The notes beneath the pieces were generated by a model. The model saw nothing but the letters and a program-made list of their open reading frames with translations. It did no database searches and was not told the DNA's origin. A program made the position numbers and the translations under genes. This document shows positions 44,426-54,846 of a stretch of 64,000 nt of DNA, piece after piece. The stretch is taken from NCBI GenBank assembly GCA_963932465.1, contig OZ010798.1:15608981-15672980 (forward strand). Reading direction: 5' to 3'. The DNA is from Maratus speciosus. Lineage: Eukaryota; Arthropoda; Arachnida; Araneae; Salticidae. Within the stretch, counting starts at the first letter, position 1, and every line of letters starts with the position of its first letter.

Positions 44426-45489
44426 ATAGTTGCTATGTATTTATATAGTTATGAATGTAACTAAAATTGGTTTTCTGGCACATCAAAAAAGGCTTTTGAA
44501 GCACACTTTATAAGGGCTCTTCTTTAGATCAAAAATTAAGAAGGCAGGGAAAAAGCCACTCGTCACACATACTTATTTTTCATACCATTACAAATACAGG
44601 CAAAGTGAATTCTTTGATTAAAAGCTGTAACTTTGCGAGACAGACAGAGTCACTTTATGCTAATAGCTACTACTGGCACATATATATGCTTTCACATGTA
44701 CCAGTATAGTACTATACTAAAATCAGTGTTGCTAGTTTCTTTTGCTTTTCAGCTATTACTTCATCAAGCTTCAGATTCAGTTACTCTCTGGTATAAAATG
44801 GCCCTAATTAGTTTTTGGTGTAAATCGCCCACCAGGCGGCGCTGCTATGCATTTTTTTTAACAATTTCCGCAATAGCTTTATCTCAAAAACTAATGCACG
44901 GATTTTCATCAAACTTCAGATTCAGTTAGAACTTTTGTAAGGTGTTGATAGTTAAATTTTTGAGTAAATTATCTAATCGGTGGCGCTGCTATAATGCATT
45001 TTCCAGGAAGTATTAACATGTATGAGATAGAAGAAAGTTTTGGGATTGCCACATCCGACTAGTTATATGAGGTGAACGATTTCAGATTAACGTCTCAATA
45101 TCAGCGAAATGTAAAAAATATTGAAATGTGATAGTTTTATGAGTAAAAATGATATATTTTTTTTTAAATGTGAGGCCATTTTCTTTTCAAAATTTAAAAA
45201 GAAAAGTTATTTTTAATTGCAATGAGAAAATGGCATCCGTAATGATATAGTAATTCCGATTGTTTCCCTTTTCTGTGTAACAATAGAAGAAACCCAGTTG
45301 CCACCGCTTTGTTAAGAAATTTCCGAAAAGACTTTAAAAAAAAAAAAAAAAAAGATTCTTTTTTAAGATATCAAGTGCGGGCACATCTACAAATAAATTG
45401 CTTTCATTTAAAAAAAGAACGATCAAAATCAGTTCAGTAGAAAGCTCAGGCCAGATGACTAAAAAACAGCCTTGTCTTTTAAACGTATA
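44426..45489. other. No gene; one diverged direct repeat
   Basis: A segment with cttcagattcagtta and ggcggcgctgctat(g)cattttt occurs twice, at about 44765-44855 and 44910-45003, roughly 135-140 bp apart. An 18-A run lies at 45336-45353. A 98-codon frame at 44633-44929 has no recognisable domain. Confidence 0.5.
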
Positions 45490-46436
45490 GATTGTAGATG
45501 GGATTAAATTCTGTAAACACATTTATCAACTTATAAAAAATATGTTAACTTAATTTTTCTGTTTTTTCCTTAAGTGCTATTTTTTATTGTGCCATAAGTT
45601 ATTTTTCAGGAAATTTGACTACTTTCTTGAGAGTACATTTTATTATTCCAAATTTTCCTCACGGTTTTGATCAATTATTATGATGCTAATTTTCAGTAAT
45701 CTTATAATGGATTTTATTTAATTTTCGTACCCTCTTGAGAATATAGTTATATTATTATTTTTCAATGTAAGTGTTTCAAACCTAAATAAAATTTTATTTT
45801 AATATTTGCATATTATAATCTACAATTGTAGATGGAATTAAATTCTGTAAAAACATTTATTAACTTACAATAAAAAAGATGTTAACTTAATTTTTCTGGT
45901 TTTTCCCTGTAGTGCTATTTTTCTTTGTGCCATAAATTATTTTTTAGGAAATTTAACTACTTACTTGAGGGTACATTTTATTATTCCAAATTTTCCTCAT
46001 GATTTTATTCAATTATTATGATGCTAATTTTTAATAATTTTATAATGGATTGTACTTAATTTTCGTATCCTCTTGGGAATAATTATATTATTATTTTTCA
46101 ATGTAAGTGTTTCAAACCTAAATAAAATTTTATTTTAATATTTGCATATTATAATCTACAATTGTAGATGGAATTAAATTCCGTAAAAACATTTATTAAC
46201 TTACAATAAAAAAGATGTTAACTTAATTTTTCTGGTTTTTCCCTGTAGTGCTATTTTTCTTTGTGCCATAAATTATTTTTTAGGAAATTTAACTACTTAC
46301 TTGAGGGTACATTTTATTATTCCAAATTTTCCTCATGATTTTATTCAATTATTATGATGCTAATTTTTAATAATTTTATAATGGATTGTACTTAATTTTC
46401 GTATCCTCTTGGGAATAGTTATATTATTATTTTTCA
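45490..46436. repeat. Tandem repeat, ~336 bp unit, 2.8 copies
   Basis: attgtagatggaattaaatt recurs at 45491, 45825 and 46161 (period about 334-336). Copies 2 and 3 are nearly identical over tttttctggtttttccctg, ttgagggtacattttatta and gtatcctcttgggaata. Copy 1 is more diverged, and copy 3 stops at 46436. Non-coding. Confidence 0.92.
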
Positions 46437-46822
46437 GGGAAATATCACAGACCGTCAAAATTTCTATCGAGAAATTTTGTTTTAAATCTTAGACTTGATA
46501 TTAGTTCTCCATTTTTCTAATTTTGGGTAATAATGATAAAATTAAATGTCATTCTTATGCGTTGAGATTAAATAATTTTGACTGTTTCTGGTAATTGCTT
46601 TGTTTACATTTTGTAAACAGTAATTTGAATGGCATAATGCGATCGAAATTATATTGAATGCTTACAATAAAGTAAAATATTAAAATAATTAAGTAAAGTA
46701 ATAAATTAAAAAAATCAATTAATTTTTAAAATAATTAAATCATTCAAAGTAAATAATTATGTAAACAATTATGTATAATTAAATTTGCATAAAAAACATG
46801 AAATATATTTTTTCTTGAATTA
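46437..46822. other. AT-rich sequence, no gene seen
   Basis: Nothing recognised. Confidence 0.5.
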
Positions 46823-47185
46823 TTCAATAAAACTTGCCTCATAAAGGTAACCTATTAGTTCACATAAAAATTATAAAATAAGGAAGTTTTATTTCAGGTA
46901 TCGCCAGATTTAACAAAAAAGCTTGATAATACATAAGTATATTTCGTAAAAAGATTGCAACTACCAGTGATATTAGCAATATCTTGATTTTTGTTAGAAA
47001 TAAATTTATAATTCCTTCATGAAAGAGCATGAGTTCAGTCATATTAATGAGAATTACATATTAAAATACATACAGAATGATATATATATATAAAAAAATC
47101 TGTAATTTTATCTCTATATCCGAATTGAATGTTTCATTGTGTACATCTGTGATGGTGTGCTGATTTTAGGGAGTCAACTAACTTT
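46823..47185. mobile_element. pogo-like element fragment, copy 1
   Basis: About 360 bp match 57809-58185 in the same orientation (ttcaataaaacttgcctc, ggtatcgccagatttaac, catgagttcagtcatatta). The second copy ends in a Tigger-type terminus, whereas this one decays at gattttagggagtcaact. Confidence 0.75.
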
Positions 47186-47695
47186 TTTAAGATGATAAAG
47201 TTATGCTAAGAAGCGTAATAAATATTGATTGAAATCTGTAACATTACTACATTTATTATAGTTGACGCAATAATCTTGTCAAATAATGAGAATTTTCAGT
47301 TAATTATGAAGATAACTTTGTCACTTGACTTAGCACCTGGGTTTAGCAAATTTTAAATTTCTTTTCTTTTCCAAATTAGGGGAAGAAACACAACGTACCA
47401 ATATCCTACTTTATCTTAATATCTATTTTGCCTATCTCAAAATTAATTTTGTGTTAGATTCTTAGTATTGAAGTAATTTTTCATTGATAATTCTTTATTC
47501 GAGATAGTAAAATTAATATTCTATAATTAATTATATTTTAGTATTTGAAGTAATTGGCTGATAATGTCTTGGATCTACATTGCAATATTTACTTTAATAA
47601 TTAACTGGGAATATTTTGGGGATAACAAGTTATGTTCTTTTAAATTTTAATTGCGTATTTAATTGGTTTAATTTTTAATTTCATAAACATTTTAT
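47186..47695. other. AT-rich sequence, no gene seen
   Basis: Nothing recognised. Confidence 0.5.
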
Positions 47696-48290
47696 TGTGG
47701 TAAAGTAGAACAGTCAAACAATTGCACAAAAAATCGAGAATTGCGTAAAATGGTTGTGCAAAGATATTGATAATTTCGTCAAAGATTGCGCAAAAAACGT
47801 GAATTTTGTCATAGATCGCGAAAAAAGAGTAAATTTTTATCAAAGATAGCTCAAAAAAGCGTGAATTTTGTCAGTCGGTCGCGGAGTAAACACAAATTTC
47901 GACTAACAATCGTGGAAAAGAATCGCAAATTGCGGTTGCGGAAAACAAAAGCAATAATTTAGTCCAACAATTGTGCACAATATCGAGAATTTCGTCAAAC
48001 GGTCGCATACAAAAAATCGAGAATTTCGTCAAAGATCGTACAAAAATAAAAACAAAAAACGCGAAAGTGTCAGCCGGTTGCAGAAAAAAACACGAATCTC
48101 GAAAAACGATCGTGGAAGAGAATCGCGTATTTCTTCGATCGGTCGCGGAATGAATTTCGATATATGGTCTTAGACAAAAAGTCACCTGTCAATCGGTTGC
48201 AAAGAAAATCGCTAATTTTGGTAAATAATCGCAGAAGAAAACTTCAAATTTTATCAAATGGTCGCGGAAAAAAGAATCGTTCGTACTTGG
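47696..48290. repeat. Degenerate ~30-35 bp minisatellite, locus 2
   Basis: About 17-18 units of the type cgngaatttcgtcaaagatcgcgaaaaaa follow each other, with many substitutions. Open frames on both strands (for example 47871-48185 minus and 47973-48173 plus) are by-products of the periodicity. The same unit forms the array at 50455-50840 inside a Helitron. Confidence 0.8.
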
Positions 48291-48389
48291 GGGCAGTCTG
48301 GCGCAACTGCGTTGAAAAATGGTCGATTTGGTGCAGAAATGCGCAGCATAATCATTTTGGCGCAGCTGTTCCATCACTGTAACACCCCC

Positions 48390-48391
<2 letters not shown>

Positions 48392-48434
<43 letters not shown>
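48392..48434. repeat. Poly-A tract, 43 bp
   Basis: Forty-three consecutive adenines follow ctgtaacacccccgt. It may be a retroposon tail or a slippage tract. Confidence 0.95.
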
Positions 48435-48439
<5 letters not shown>

Positions 48440-49106
48440 GTCCAAAAATTATCTGTGTTTTCAACTGCTGGTGCTTTAAATGTTGTCTGGGAGAAGAAAA
48501 TGAAATTCAAAATAAATCCTTTCATTAAATCATATTTTTAATTGATAATTAGAGTTCTACTGGAAATATTTTAACAAAAATTACAAATTCATAATCCAAA
48601 GAAAAAAAAAATAAAAATAAAAATTACAGAGGCATTAATTATAAATCTCTAAATGCAATATTTGTGAAAGTTTTATAGGCGAGGAAAAAACCCTACTTCT
48701 CTTGGTGACAGCTGTCTAGGCTCGGAAAGATTACAAACATCTGCGTTCTACTGCTTGTCTTTTAGAGAAAGAAAAATGAGATTTTATAAATCGATTTTTC
48801 AATTTTTTTGCAGGAATATCGGAATAATTTTTAGAATCTTTGAAAGGGAAAATTTTTTTGCGTCTGGCATGTGCAATTCTTGAGTTTTTAAGACCGGTAG
48901 ATTTTAAGATACGGTCTGCTTTAAAAAGACCCAGTACAATTATCGTCCTAGCAGCTCTGTAACTGTAGTAAACCCTCCCCCTATGTTCCTGTTTTTCGAA
49001 GAAACGTTTACAGTTTGATAAAAATCTATGCTTTAGTTGAATTATGAATACTTTTTCATTCTTTTAATGGGATTTTTAATTAATAACTCAGCTAATTATT
49101 AGAAAT
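48435..49106. other. No gene recognised
   Basis: AT-rich sequence. No coding frame or boundary signal seen. Confidence 0.5.
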
Positions 49107-49240
49107 TTAAAATTCTGGGTCTCAGGTGCATCAGGAGACACTTTGGGATAGCCTCACAAACATTTTCAGCCTCGTACGTGCCGTAGATTTTGCTATCCAT
49201 CGCACATAGACAGAGCGAAACTTTCTTTTATTAGTATTAC
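49107..49240 (+). repeat. Retroposon 3'-tail repeat (RTE-like), copy 3
   Basis: aaattctgggtctcaggtgca ends the first block, and catagacagagcgaaacttt with cttttattagtat ends the second. It matches 1586-1695 and 5757-5905. Confidence 0.55.
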
Positions 49241-49728
49241 GAATATTATCAGTTGTTTTTCTTAATGAAAATATTCTCCAAAAATATTATTACCGAGAAT
49301 TTTACCTCTCTATGCAACAGTATTTAAAAAAATTTTAAAGCAGTCTTAAACATAATTTGTACAAAATATTGTAGAATTATATTTCTGCATATTCTTTAAA
49401 AATCTTTGACTAACTGAATTTTAAGTTTCACATAAGTGCATATAATCAATATATATCTATAAGGCAAGTTTGTGTACGTAAAGACACGAGTTTCTCAATG
49501 ACAAACCCACTGACACCCACTCGCGGTTGTAGTGGTAGATAGCTTTTGGTCTCCTGCTGTTAGTAACGGAGTTTGGTCGCGGTGGGTGGCAAAAATGTGA
49601 AATGACATATCTCTCTCTTTTTCTGACACATTGCGTTTATGAATAGACTTTAAAATGTTTTGAGTGGCGTTTATTGTGTCAGTAAGGGACAGAGATGTAT
49701 TCGGAATTTTCTAGAAAGTTTCAAAAGG

Positions 49729-49945
49729 TTCTAGAATAATCTAAAATGTTCTAAAACGATCTAGAATGATTCAGAATAATCTAAAATGCTCTACAATTAT
49801 CAAGAGTAATCTAAAATGTTTCAGAATAATCTAAAATGATCTATAATGTTCAAGAATAATCTAAAACGCTGTACAATTACCAAGAGTAATCTAGAATGTT
49901 CGAAAATAATCTGAAATGATCTAGAATAATATAGAATGTTCGAGA
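49729..49945. repeat. Short-unit repeat block (aataatctaaaatg type), copy 2
   Basis: About 11 variant units of roughly 20 bp in the same order as at 20320-20545. It is part of the 5' region of the Helitron at 49456. Confidence 0.85.
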
Positions 49946-50204
49946 ATGTGCGAAATTTCGATCCTCAATGGAATATAAGTCGAAGCTCAGCGCGTTTTCG
50001 TCAGTCACATTTTAGCAACAATCAAGGGAGGATCAAAGAGAAAAATACCCAAAAGTGAAAAGTGAATATTTAAACTATAAAATTCAAGTGATTTTGTACA
50101 TTTTGTTTGCATTAAATTGTTTTCTTAAAATTTTTATCCAAGCGAGTATAAAACTATTTTTACTTTTATTATATACTGCTAATGATTTACATTTATTTAT
50201 CGAC

Positions 50205-50366
50205 TTATTTTTCAAAATATTTGTTACAGATAAAAGACCAAATCGTAAGAGAGTGTTTACACAATCTAATGTGAATTTGCAAAGAAGAAAAGCAGCACAT
50301 AGAAACGAAACAGATGAGGAAAGAAAGAGAGACGATTCACGAAAATTCGAGGAGTGCAACAAATAA
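50205..50366 (+). pseudogene. Helitron protein N-terminal piece
   Basis: After a splice-acceptor-like tttgttacag (50220-50229) a basic frame reads TDKRPNRKRVFTQSNVNLQR, then RKAAHRNETDEERKRDDSRK, to a stop. Highly charged segments of this kind precede the Helitron-like N-terminal domain in autonomous elements. The assignment rests on its position and composition. Confidence 0.5.
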
Positions 50367-50454
50367 GAGAAAGTCAAAGTAGGTGTGATTCTGTTCCGAA
50401 AAATCGAGGTGGTCATTTCCGAAAATTAAAAAAGATCGGTCATAAATCCGAAAA

Positions 50455-50840
50455 TTCGGACATAAAATATATCGCGAATTTCGACAAATGATCCCCCAAA
50501 AATATCAATTTCGTCAAGCGTTCGAAGAAAAATCGACAATTTCGTCAGAGGATCGCGGGAAAACGGAACTTTCGTCGGAGGATCGCAAAAATAACGTGAA
50601 TTTCATCCAGGGATCACGAAAAAAGCTGATTTCGTCAAAGAATCGTGGAAAAAACGCAAATTTTGTAAAGGATCGCGAAAAAAAACCCCTATTTTTGTCA
50701 AAAAATCGCGAAAAACAACAAATTTCGATCAAAAAATCGCGGAATTTCGTCAAAAGATTGCGAAAAAAACAGCAAATTTCATCATAAGATCGCGAAAAAA
50801 CGCAAATTTTGTCAAAGGGGCGTGAAAAAAACACGTAGTT
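50455..50840. repeat. Degenerate ~30-35 bp minisatellite, locus 3
   Basis: About 11 units of the type aatttcgtcaaaggatcgcgaaaaaa lie inside the Helitron, between its two N-terminal coding pieces. Confidence 0.8.
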
Positions 50841-50927
50841 AGTGTCCGATGTGGATTCCGTCGCCCTGTTGTAACCTTTATGTAAATTTGCTGTGAATGT
50901 CAGATTTTTTTTTTTTTTTGCACAGAA

Positions 50928-51640
50928 TTGCCCCTAAGTGACTGTGAAGAACAAAGAGTAAACATTAATGAAGAGACGCAAATTAGAGTAAGTTCATTTA
51001 GAAACTGTGAATCAGTTCATCAACGTCAAATGCGAAATAAACAACATAGAGAAAGAATGGTCACTCTACGTGAACACCAACAAGTTACAGAAAGTAGAAA
51101 CTACAATTTAGAGCTTCCATTATGATTCCATAAAAAATACAATGAACATCGAAATATCGTCATAGGAAAAACGGACCAGACATGCAAGTACTGCGGCACA
51201 AAAAAAATTCAGTACGAAACTGTAAGTATGTGCTGCATGAGTGGTCAAATCATATTACCAGTATGACAAGTACCACCAGCAGAACTATTTGCTTATATGT
51301 TCGGAACGGCACCAGAATCAAAACACTTTTTACAAAATATAAGTTGATACAATTCCTACTTTCAAATCACTTTTTCCTGGGCTACATCAGTATGCAATGT
51401 AGAAAATTTCAGCCCAGTTTTATAAGTCCAAGGGCAAATTTATCATCGAGTAGGCTCACTATTGCCCATACGAAGTAAAACACTGAAATTCCTACAAATA
51501 TATTTTATTGGTGATGAAAAACTCGAAATAGATAAGTAGGGGCTATAACAAGAAATTGTTCAGGAGTTACAACGTCTACTCCATAATCATAATCAATGTG
51601 TTCAAGACTTCTCTAGAATGAATGGTTGCAGACACAGTGG
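50928..51640 (+). pseudogene. Helitron-like N-terminal domain, one frame with six stops
   Basis: A single reading frame is kept for over 700 bp and is broken only by in-frame stops, the first at 51123-51125. Motifs in order are NINEETQIRVSSFRNCE, KYNEHRNIVIGKTDQTCKYC, ETVSMCCMSGQIILPV, QVPPAELFAYMFGTAPESKH, FQITFSWATSVCNVENFSPV, VQGQIYHRVGSLLP and FLQIYFIGDEKLEID, then NQCVQDFSRMNG. The Cys-rich CKYC...CC, the IYHRVGSLLP phrase and the QIYF phrase are hallmarks of the domain N-terminal to Rep/helicase in Helitron proteins. The frame ends in the 32-bp repeat region. Confidence 0.85.
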
Positions 51641-51889
51641 TCTGTCCAGACCTTTTTCTCAGTGTCCTATCTTTGTGAAATTGTGAAGAGCTTTTTTACC
51701 TTTGTGAAAAATCTAGTCTTAATTTTACGAATTTTAAATGATCGTTGTATTCAGGTTCATTTTTATGTATTTTTAAGAAGATATATTATGTAAAATACAT
51801 ATGTTTTCTTTATATATGTAAAAGTGACAGGTCAGATTTTACTTTTAAATGATTAAATTTGTGAAAGGTTTAATTTAGAGCTGGAAAAT

Positions 51890-52135
51890 TTTGTAAAAGG
51901 CCTATTTTTGAGACAAAAAATTTTGTGAAGGGTCCTTTTTTAAGGTGAAAAGTTTTGTGAAGGGTCCTGTTTTGAGATGAAAATTTTTGTGAAGGGTACT
52001 GTTTTGAAATGAAAATTTTTGTGAAGGGTCCTGTTTTGAAATGAAAATTTTTGTGAAGGATCCTGTTTTGAAATGAAAATTTTTGTGAAGGGTCCTGTTT
52101 TGAAATAAAAATTTTTGTGAAGGGTCCTTTAAAAG
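51890..52135. repeat. 32-bp tandem repeat, ~7.7 copies
   Basis: The landmark gtgaag(gg) lies at 51925, 51957, 51989, 52021, 52053, 52085 and 52117, exactly 32 bp apart. The unit is close to gtgaagggtcctgttttg followed by aaatgaaaattttt. It sits where the middle of the Helitron coding region should be. Confidence 0.95.
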
Positions 52136-52164
52136 ACCCAATTTCTTCTTAAACAGATCCCTGA

Positions 52165-52416
52165 GACAACTATAAGATCGTCATTTGGGCCGACAAAAGA
52201 TCAGCCGGTCAGCATGACCGAAGGTTTAATGCACCTCAAGTCAACGAAGTTGCAGTAATAATTGTCGATAATGAATATAGCCGTAGTGATATCATTATTA
52301 AACTCCAAAACAATGAATTACAACGAATTGCTGAAACACATCGCATAGAGACTGGTCCTCATACCATTAAGCATGCGCTATATTCTGATCCGAGCAATGC
52401 CGGGTATTGCAACTAG
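52165..52416 (+). pseudogene. Helitron-like domain, C-terminal piece
   Basis: An uninterrupted 83-codon stretch reads DNYKIVIWADKRSAGQHDRR, FNAPQVNEVAVIIV, SDIIIKLQNNELQRIAETHR and then DPSNAGYCN. It ends with TAG, which is the CTAG of the Helitron terminus. The phrase WADKRxAGxHxRRFNAPxxxEVA is characteristic of the region just before the Rep domain. It is in a different frame from the piece ending at 51640, so roughly 100 or more residues are missing between them. Confidence 0.85.
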
Positions 52417-52417
52417 T

Positions 52418-53604
52418 GATATTATATAAATAAAAGTTTTTTCTTGCAGCATATTTAAGCATTGTGCATTTAAACAAGAATTGCAACTTTAATAAATGCA
52501 AAACATATATTATACTTCAAGTTTTAAATCATCAGTGAAAATAACACAAACTCTTTACAATAAAATGTACTTTATTTACTTAATTTTTTACATTTTAGTG
52601 GAAATAAATTATTTAGACTGGTAGAAAATCAGTTTATATTATCTAAGAATAAAATACAAATCCTTTACTTTTTATGCAGAAAATAAAAATCAAAGTAAAA
52701 AAATAAAAATAAAAAACTACATTTAACAGTGGTAATAATGATTTCCAATTTTAACTAAAATGTATATATGGTTTACAAATATCTACACTGTAGATTCTAA
52801 AGATAATTACGCTATTAGTAATTTAAATTTAGTAAAGTCATATATTATTATTATTTGACAAAAACTACAGCACGCTGTTAAAATGTTTAACATACAAATA
52901 ATACAAGATCAATTTTAATTTGTGCATATATCTGTAATGATTTTTATTTTTTTCGTGATTTCATACATAATTCTGACTAATATGGCTGATTTCAATATTT
53001 CTAATTAAAGAAAAAGGCAAAGAAACATGTTCGTGTGACAATAATCTAAAAAGTAGAGATAATATAAAAAGCTTGATTCTGCCTTTAAAGTTAGATTTTT
53101 ATTATTTTATGTAATTATTAATTAATTATTTTAATATTTAGTTAATTATTTTAATAATTTACTTTATTGTAAAGCATTTATTATAATTTTCAATGCTTAA
53201 TTACATTCAAATGACCTTTTAAAAAATGTAAACAAAACAGTGACCAGAAATCAGCAAAATTTGAAAATCCGTACAACTCCTGGTTTCAAGATGTGCAAAT
53301 TTGAGCGAGTCTATTGTATTTACTTTTATCTTTTATACAGATTTAATGTCAAATTAAAAATTTTCAAAACTTCCTTGAAGAATAAACACTCCACTGATAA
53401 ATGCTTTTTTTTGTACAAGTAAAAAGTTAATTGTTTAGATTATCCTTTTTAAATACATTAAAGTGTGCTTCACAACTGAATTGGTTTACATTAGTCTGAA
53501 CATAAAAACGTATATTCAGACTTTTCATCATTGGAAACTTATTACAGAATACTTCAGAAATAAAACGTTTTATCCCAATTAAAGTAAGCGTAGAATTACG
53601 CTTT
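52418..53604. other. AT-rich sequence; 3' flank of the zinc-finger gene on the minus strand
   Basis: Nothing coding. Downstream of the minus-strand gene at 53605 there are several aataaa signals on the minus strand (tttatt on plus near 53096, 53163 and 53178). They could serve as its poly-A site. Confidence 0.5.
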
Positions 53605-54846
53605 TTAAAATAACATATTGAGACAATGCTGGGTGCTCAGATGTCTTTTAAAATCTCTCTTCTGAGAAAATCCCTTTAAGCATACTTCACAAGTAAATGG
53701 CTTTTTCTCATTATGAATGTAGCGATGTCTCTTTAGGTCAGGAAGTCTGGAGAATCGTTTGGAGCATACATCACAAACGTGTGGCTTTACTCCTGTATGA
53801 GTTCGAAAATGATCATTTAAATGTTGCTTTCGAGAAAATCTTTTAGAACACACGTCAGAGCTAAATAGCTTTTCCTCAGTATGAACTCGTAGATGTTCAG
53901 TTAGATGAGATATACGAGAAAAGCTTTTAGAACACGTATCACAAATAAATGGTGTTTCATCAGAATGAATGCGCAGATGTTCAGTTAAATGATGCATAAG
54001 AGAAAACCCTTTAGAACATATTTCACAAATAAAAGGTTTATTTTCAGCATGAGAGCGAAAGTAATGCTCCCTCAAAAGTTTCTTTTTAGAAAATGTCTTA
54101 GTACATATTTTACAAACAAACTGTTTTCTTTCTATATGGGTTCGTAGATGCTCATTTAGACTTCCTTTTTCGGAAAATCTCTTCGAACATACTTCACACA
54201 TAAATGGCTTTTCACCTGTATGTGTGTGAAGATGTCTCTTTAGACTAGAATTCGTGGAAAATCCTTTAGAACATATATGACAAATGAATGGTTTTTCACC
54301 CGTATGGGTGCGAATATGTTCATCGACATGTTCCTTACGTGAAAACATTTTAGAACAAATATTACAAATGAATGGCTTTTCACCTGTATGAATGGTAATA
54401 TGCTGTTTTAATTTGCTTTTTGTAGCAAACTCTTTGGAACACACTTCACACGTAAATTCTTTCCTGTTAGCACTATTACCATTTTTTTGCAGATTATCAT
54501 GTAGGGAATACTGTATTGAGCCATCATCATTAAGAAATGAAATTTGATTACTATGGTTGAAGAGTTGTTCCTCAGTGAGGTCCTTTTCATTGAAACTATC
54601 ACTTTTATGCAGATTATCATGTAGGGAATACTGTATTGAGCCATCATCATTAAGAAATGAAATTTGATTACTATGGTTGAAGAGTTGTTCCTCAGTGAGG
54701 TCCTTTTCATTGAAACTATCACTTTTATGCAGATTATCATGTAGGGAATACTTTATTGAGTCATCATTAAGAGATGAAATTTTATTACTATGGTTGAAGG
54801 GTTTTTTCTCAGTGAGGTCCTTTTCTTTGAAACTATCTTCAGACAT
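53605..54846 (-). CDS. C2H2 zinc-finger protein, 10 fingers, repeated N-terminus
   Basis: An uninterrupted 413-residue frame on the minus strand. Residues 1-121 are three units of about 40 residues (FNEKDLTEEQLFNHSNQISF type). Units 2 and 3 are almost identical, and unit 1 is diverged. From about 131 to 407 there are 10 C2H2 fingers with TGEKPF-type linkers. Finger 5 has x4 between the histidines (HYFRSH), as does finger 10 (HLSTQH). Finger 8 has lost its first cysteine (FSSDVC; TCT at 53857-53859), so it should not bind zinc normally. The start aaacATGTCTGAAGA matches that of the gene at 26527, which supports common ancestry. A nuclear DNA-binding role is inferred from the family. The N-terminal repeat resembles no domain I know. 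Confidence 0.93.
   Translation of the reverse strand: MSEDSFKEKDLTEKKPFNHSNKISSLNDDSIKYSLHDNLHKSDSFNEKDLTEEQLFNHSNQISFLNDDGSIQYSLHDNLHKSDSFNEKDLTEEQLFNHSNQISFLNDDGSIQYSLHDNLQKNGNSANRKEFTCEVCSKEFATKSKLKQHITIHTGEKPFICNICSKMFSRKEHVDEHIRTHTGEKPFICHICSKGFSTNSSLKRHLHTHTGEKPFMCEVCSKRFSEKGSLNEHLRTHIERKQFVCKICTKTFSKKKLLREHYFRSHAENKPFICEICSKGFSLMHHLTEHLRIHSDETPFICDTCSKSFSRISHLTEHLRVHTEEKLFSSDVCSKRFSRKQHLNDHFRTHTGVKPHVCDVCSKRFSRLPDLKRHRYIHNEKKPFTCEVCLKGFSQKRDFKRHLSTQHCLNMLF
54481..54840 (-). repeat. 120-bp tandem repeat in the zinc-finger coding region
   Basis: 54481-54600 and 54601-54720 differ at only a few bases near the edge (atttttttgc against acttttatgc). 54721-54840 is a 117-bp diverged unit. 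The period is a multiple of three, so the frame is kept. Confidence 0.95.

Larger units (their letters stand above)
49456..52416 (+). mobile_element. Helitron with partial coding region (internally deleted)
   Basis: It starts TCTATAAGGC after an A at 49455. It ends with a hairpin (gcaatgccgggtattgc) followed by aactag at 52411-52416, and then T. That is the Helitron signature. Inside are a short-unit repeat block, a minisatellite, parts of the N-terminal Helitron-like domain and a 32-bp tandem repeat. Rep nuclease and helicase are missing, so it cannot move on its own. Confidence 0.85.

Noticed and set aside
44633..44929. 98-codon plus-strand frame
   Set aside because: It crosses a diverged direct repeat and has no recognisable domain or codon-usage signal.
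47871..48440. Overlapping open frames on both strands
   Set aside because: They follow the minisatellite periodicity and are lysine- or cysteine-rich only because of the repeat unit.
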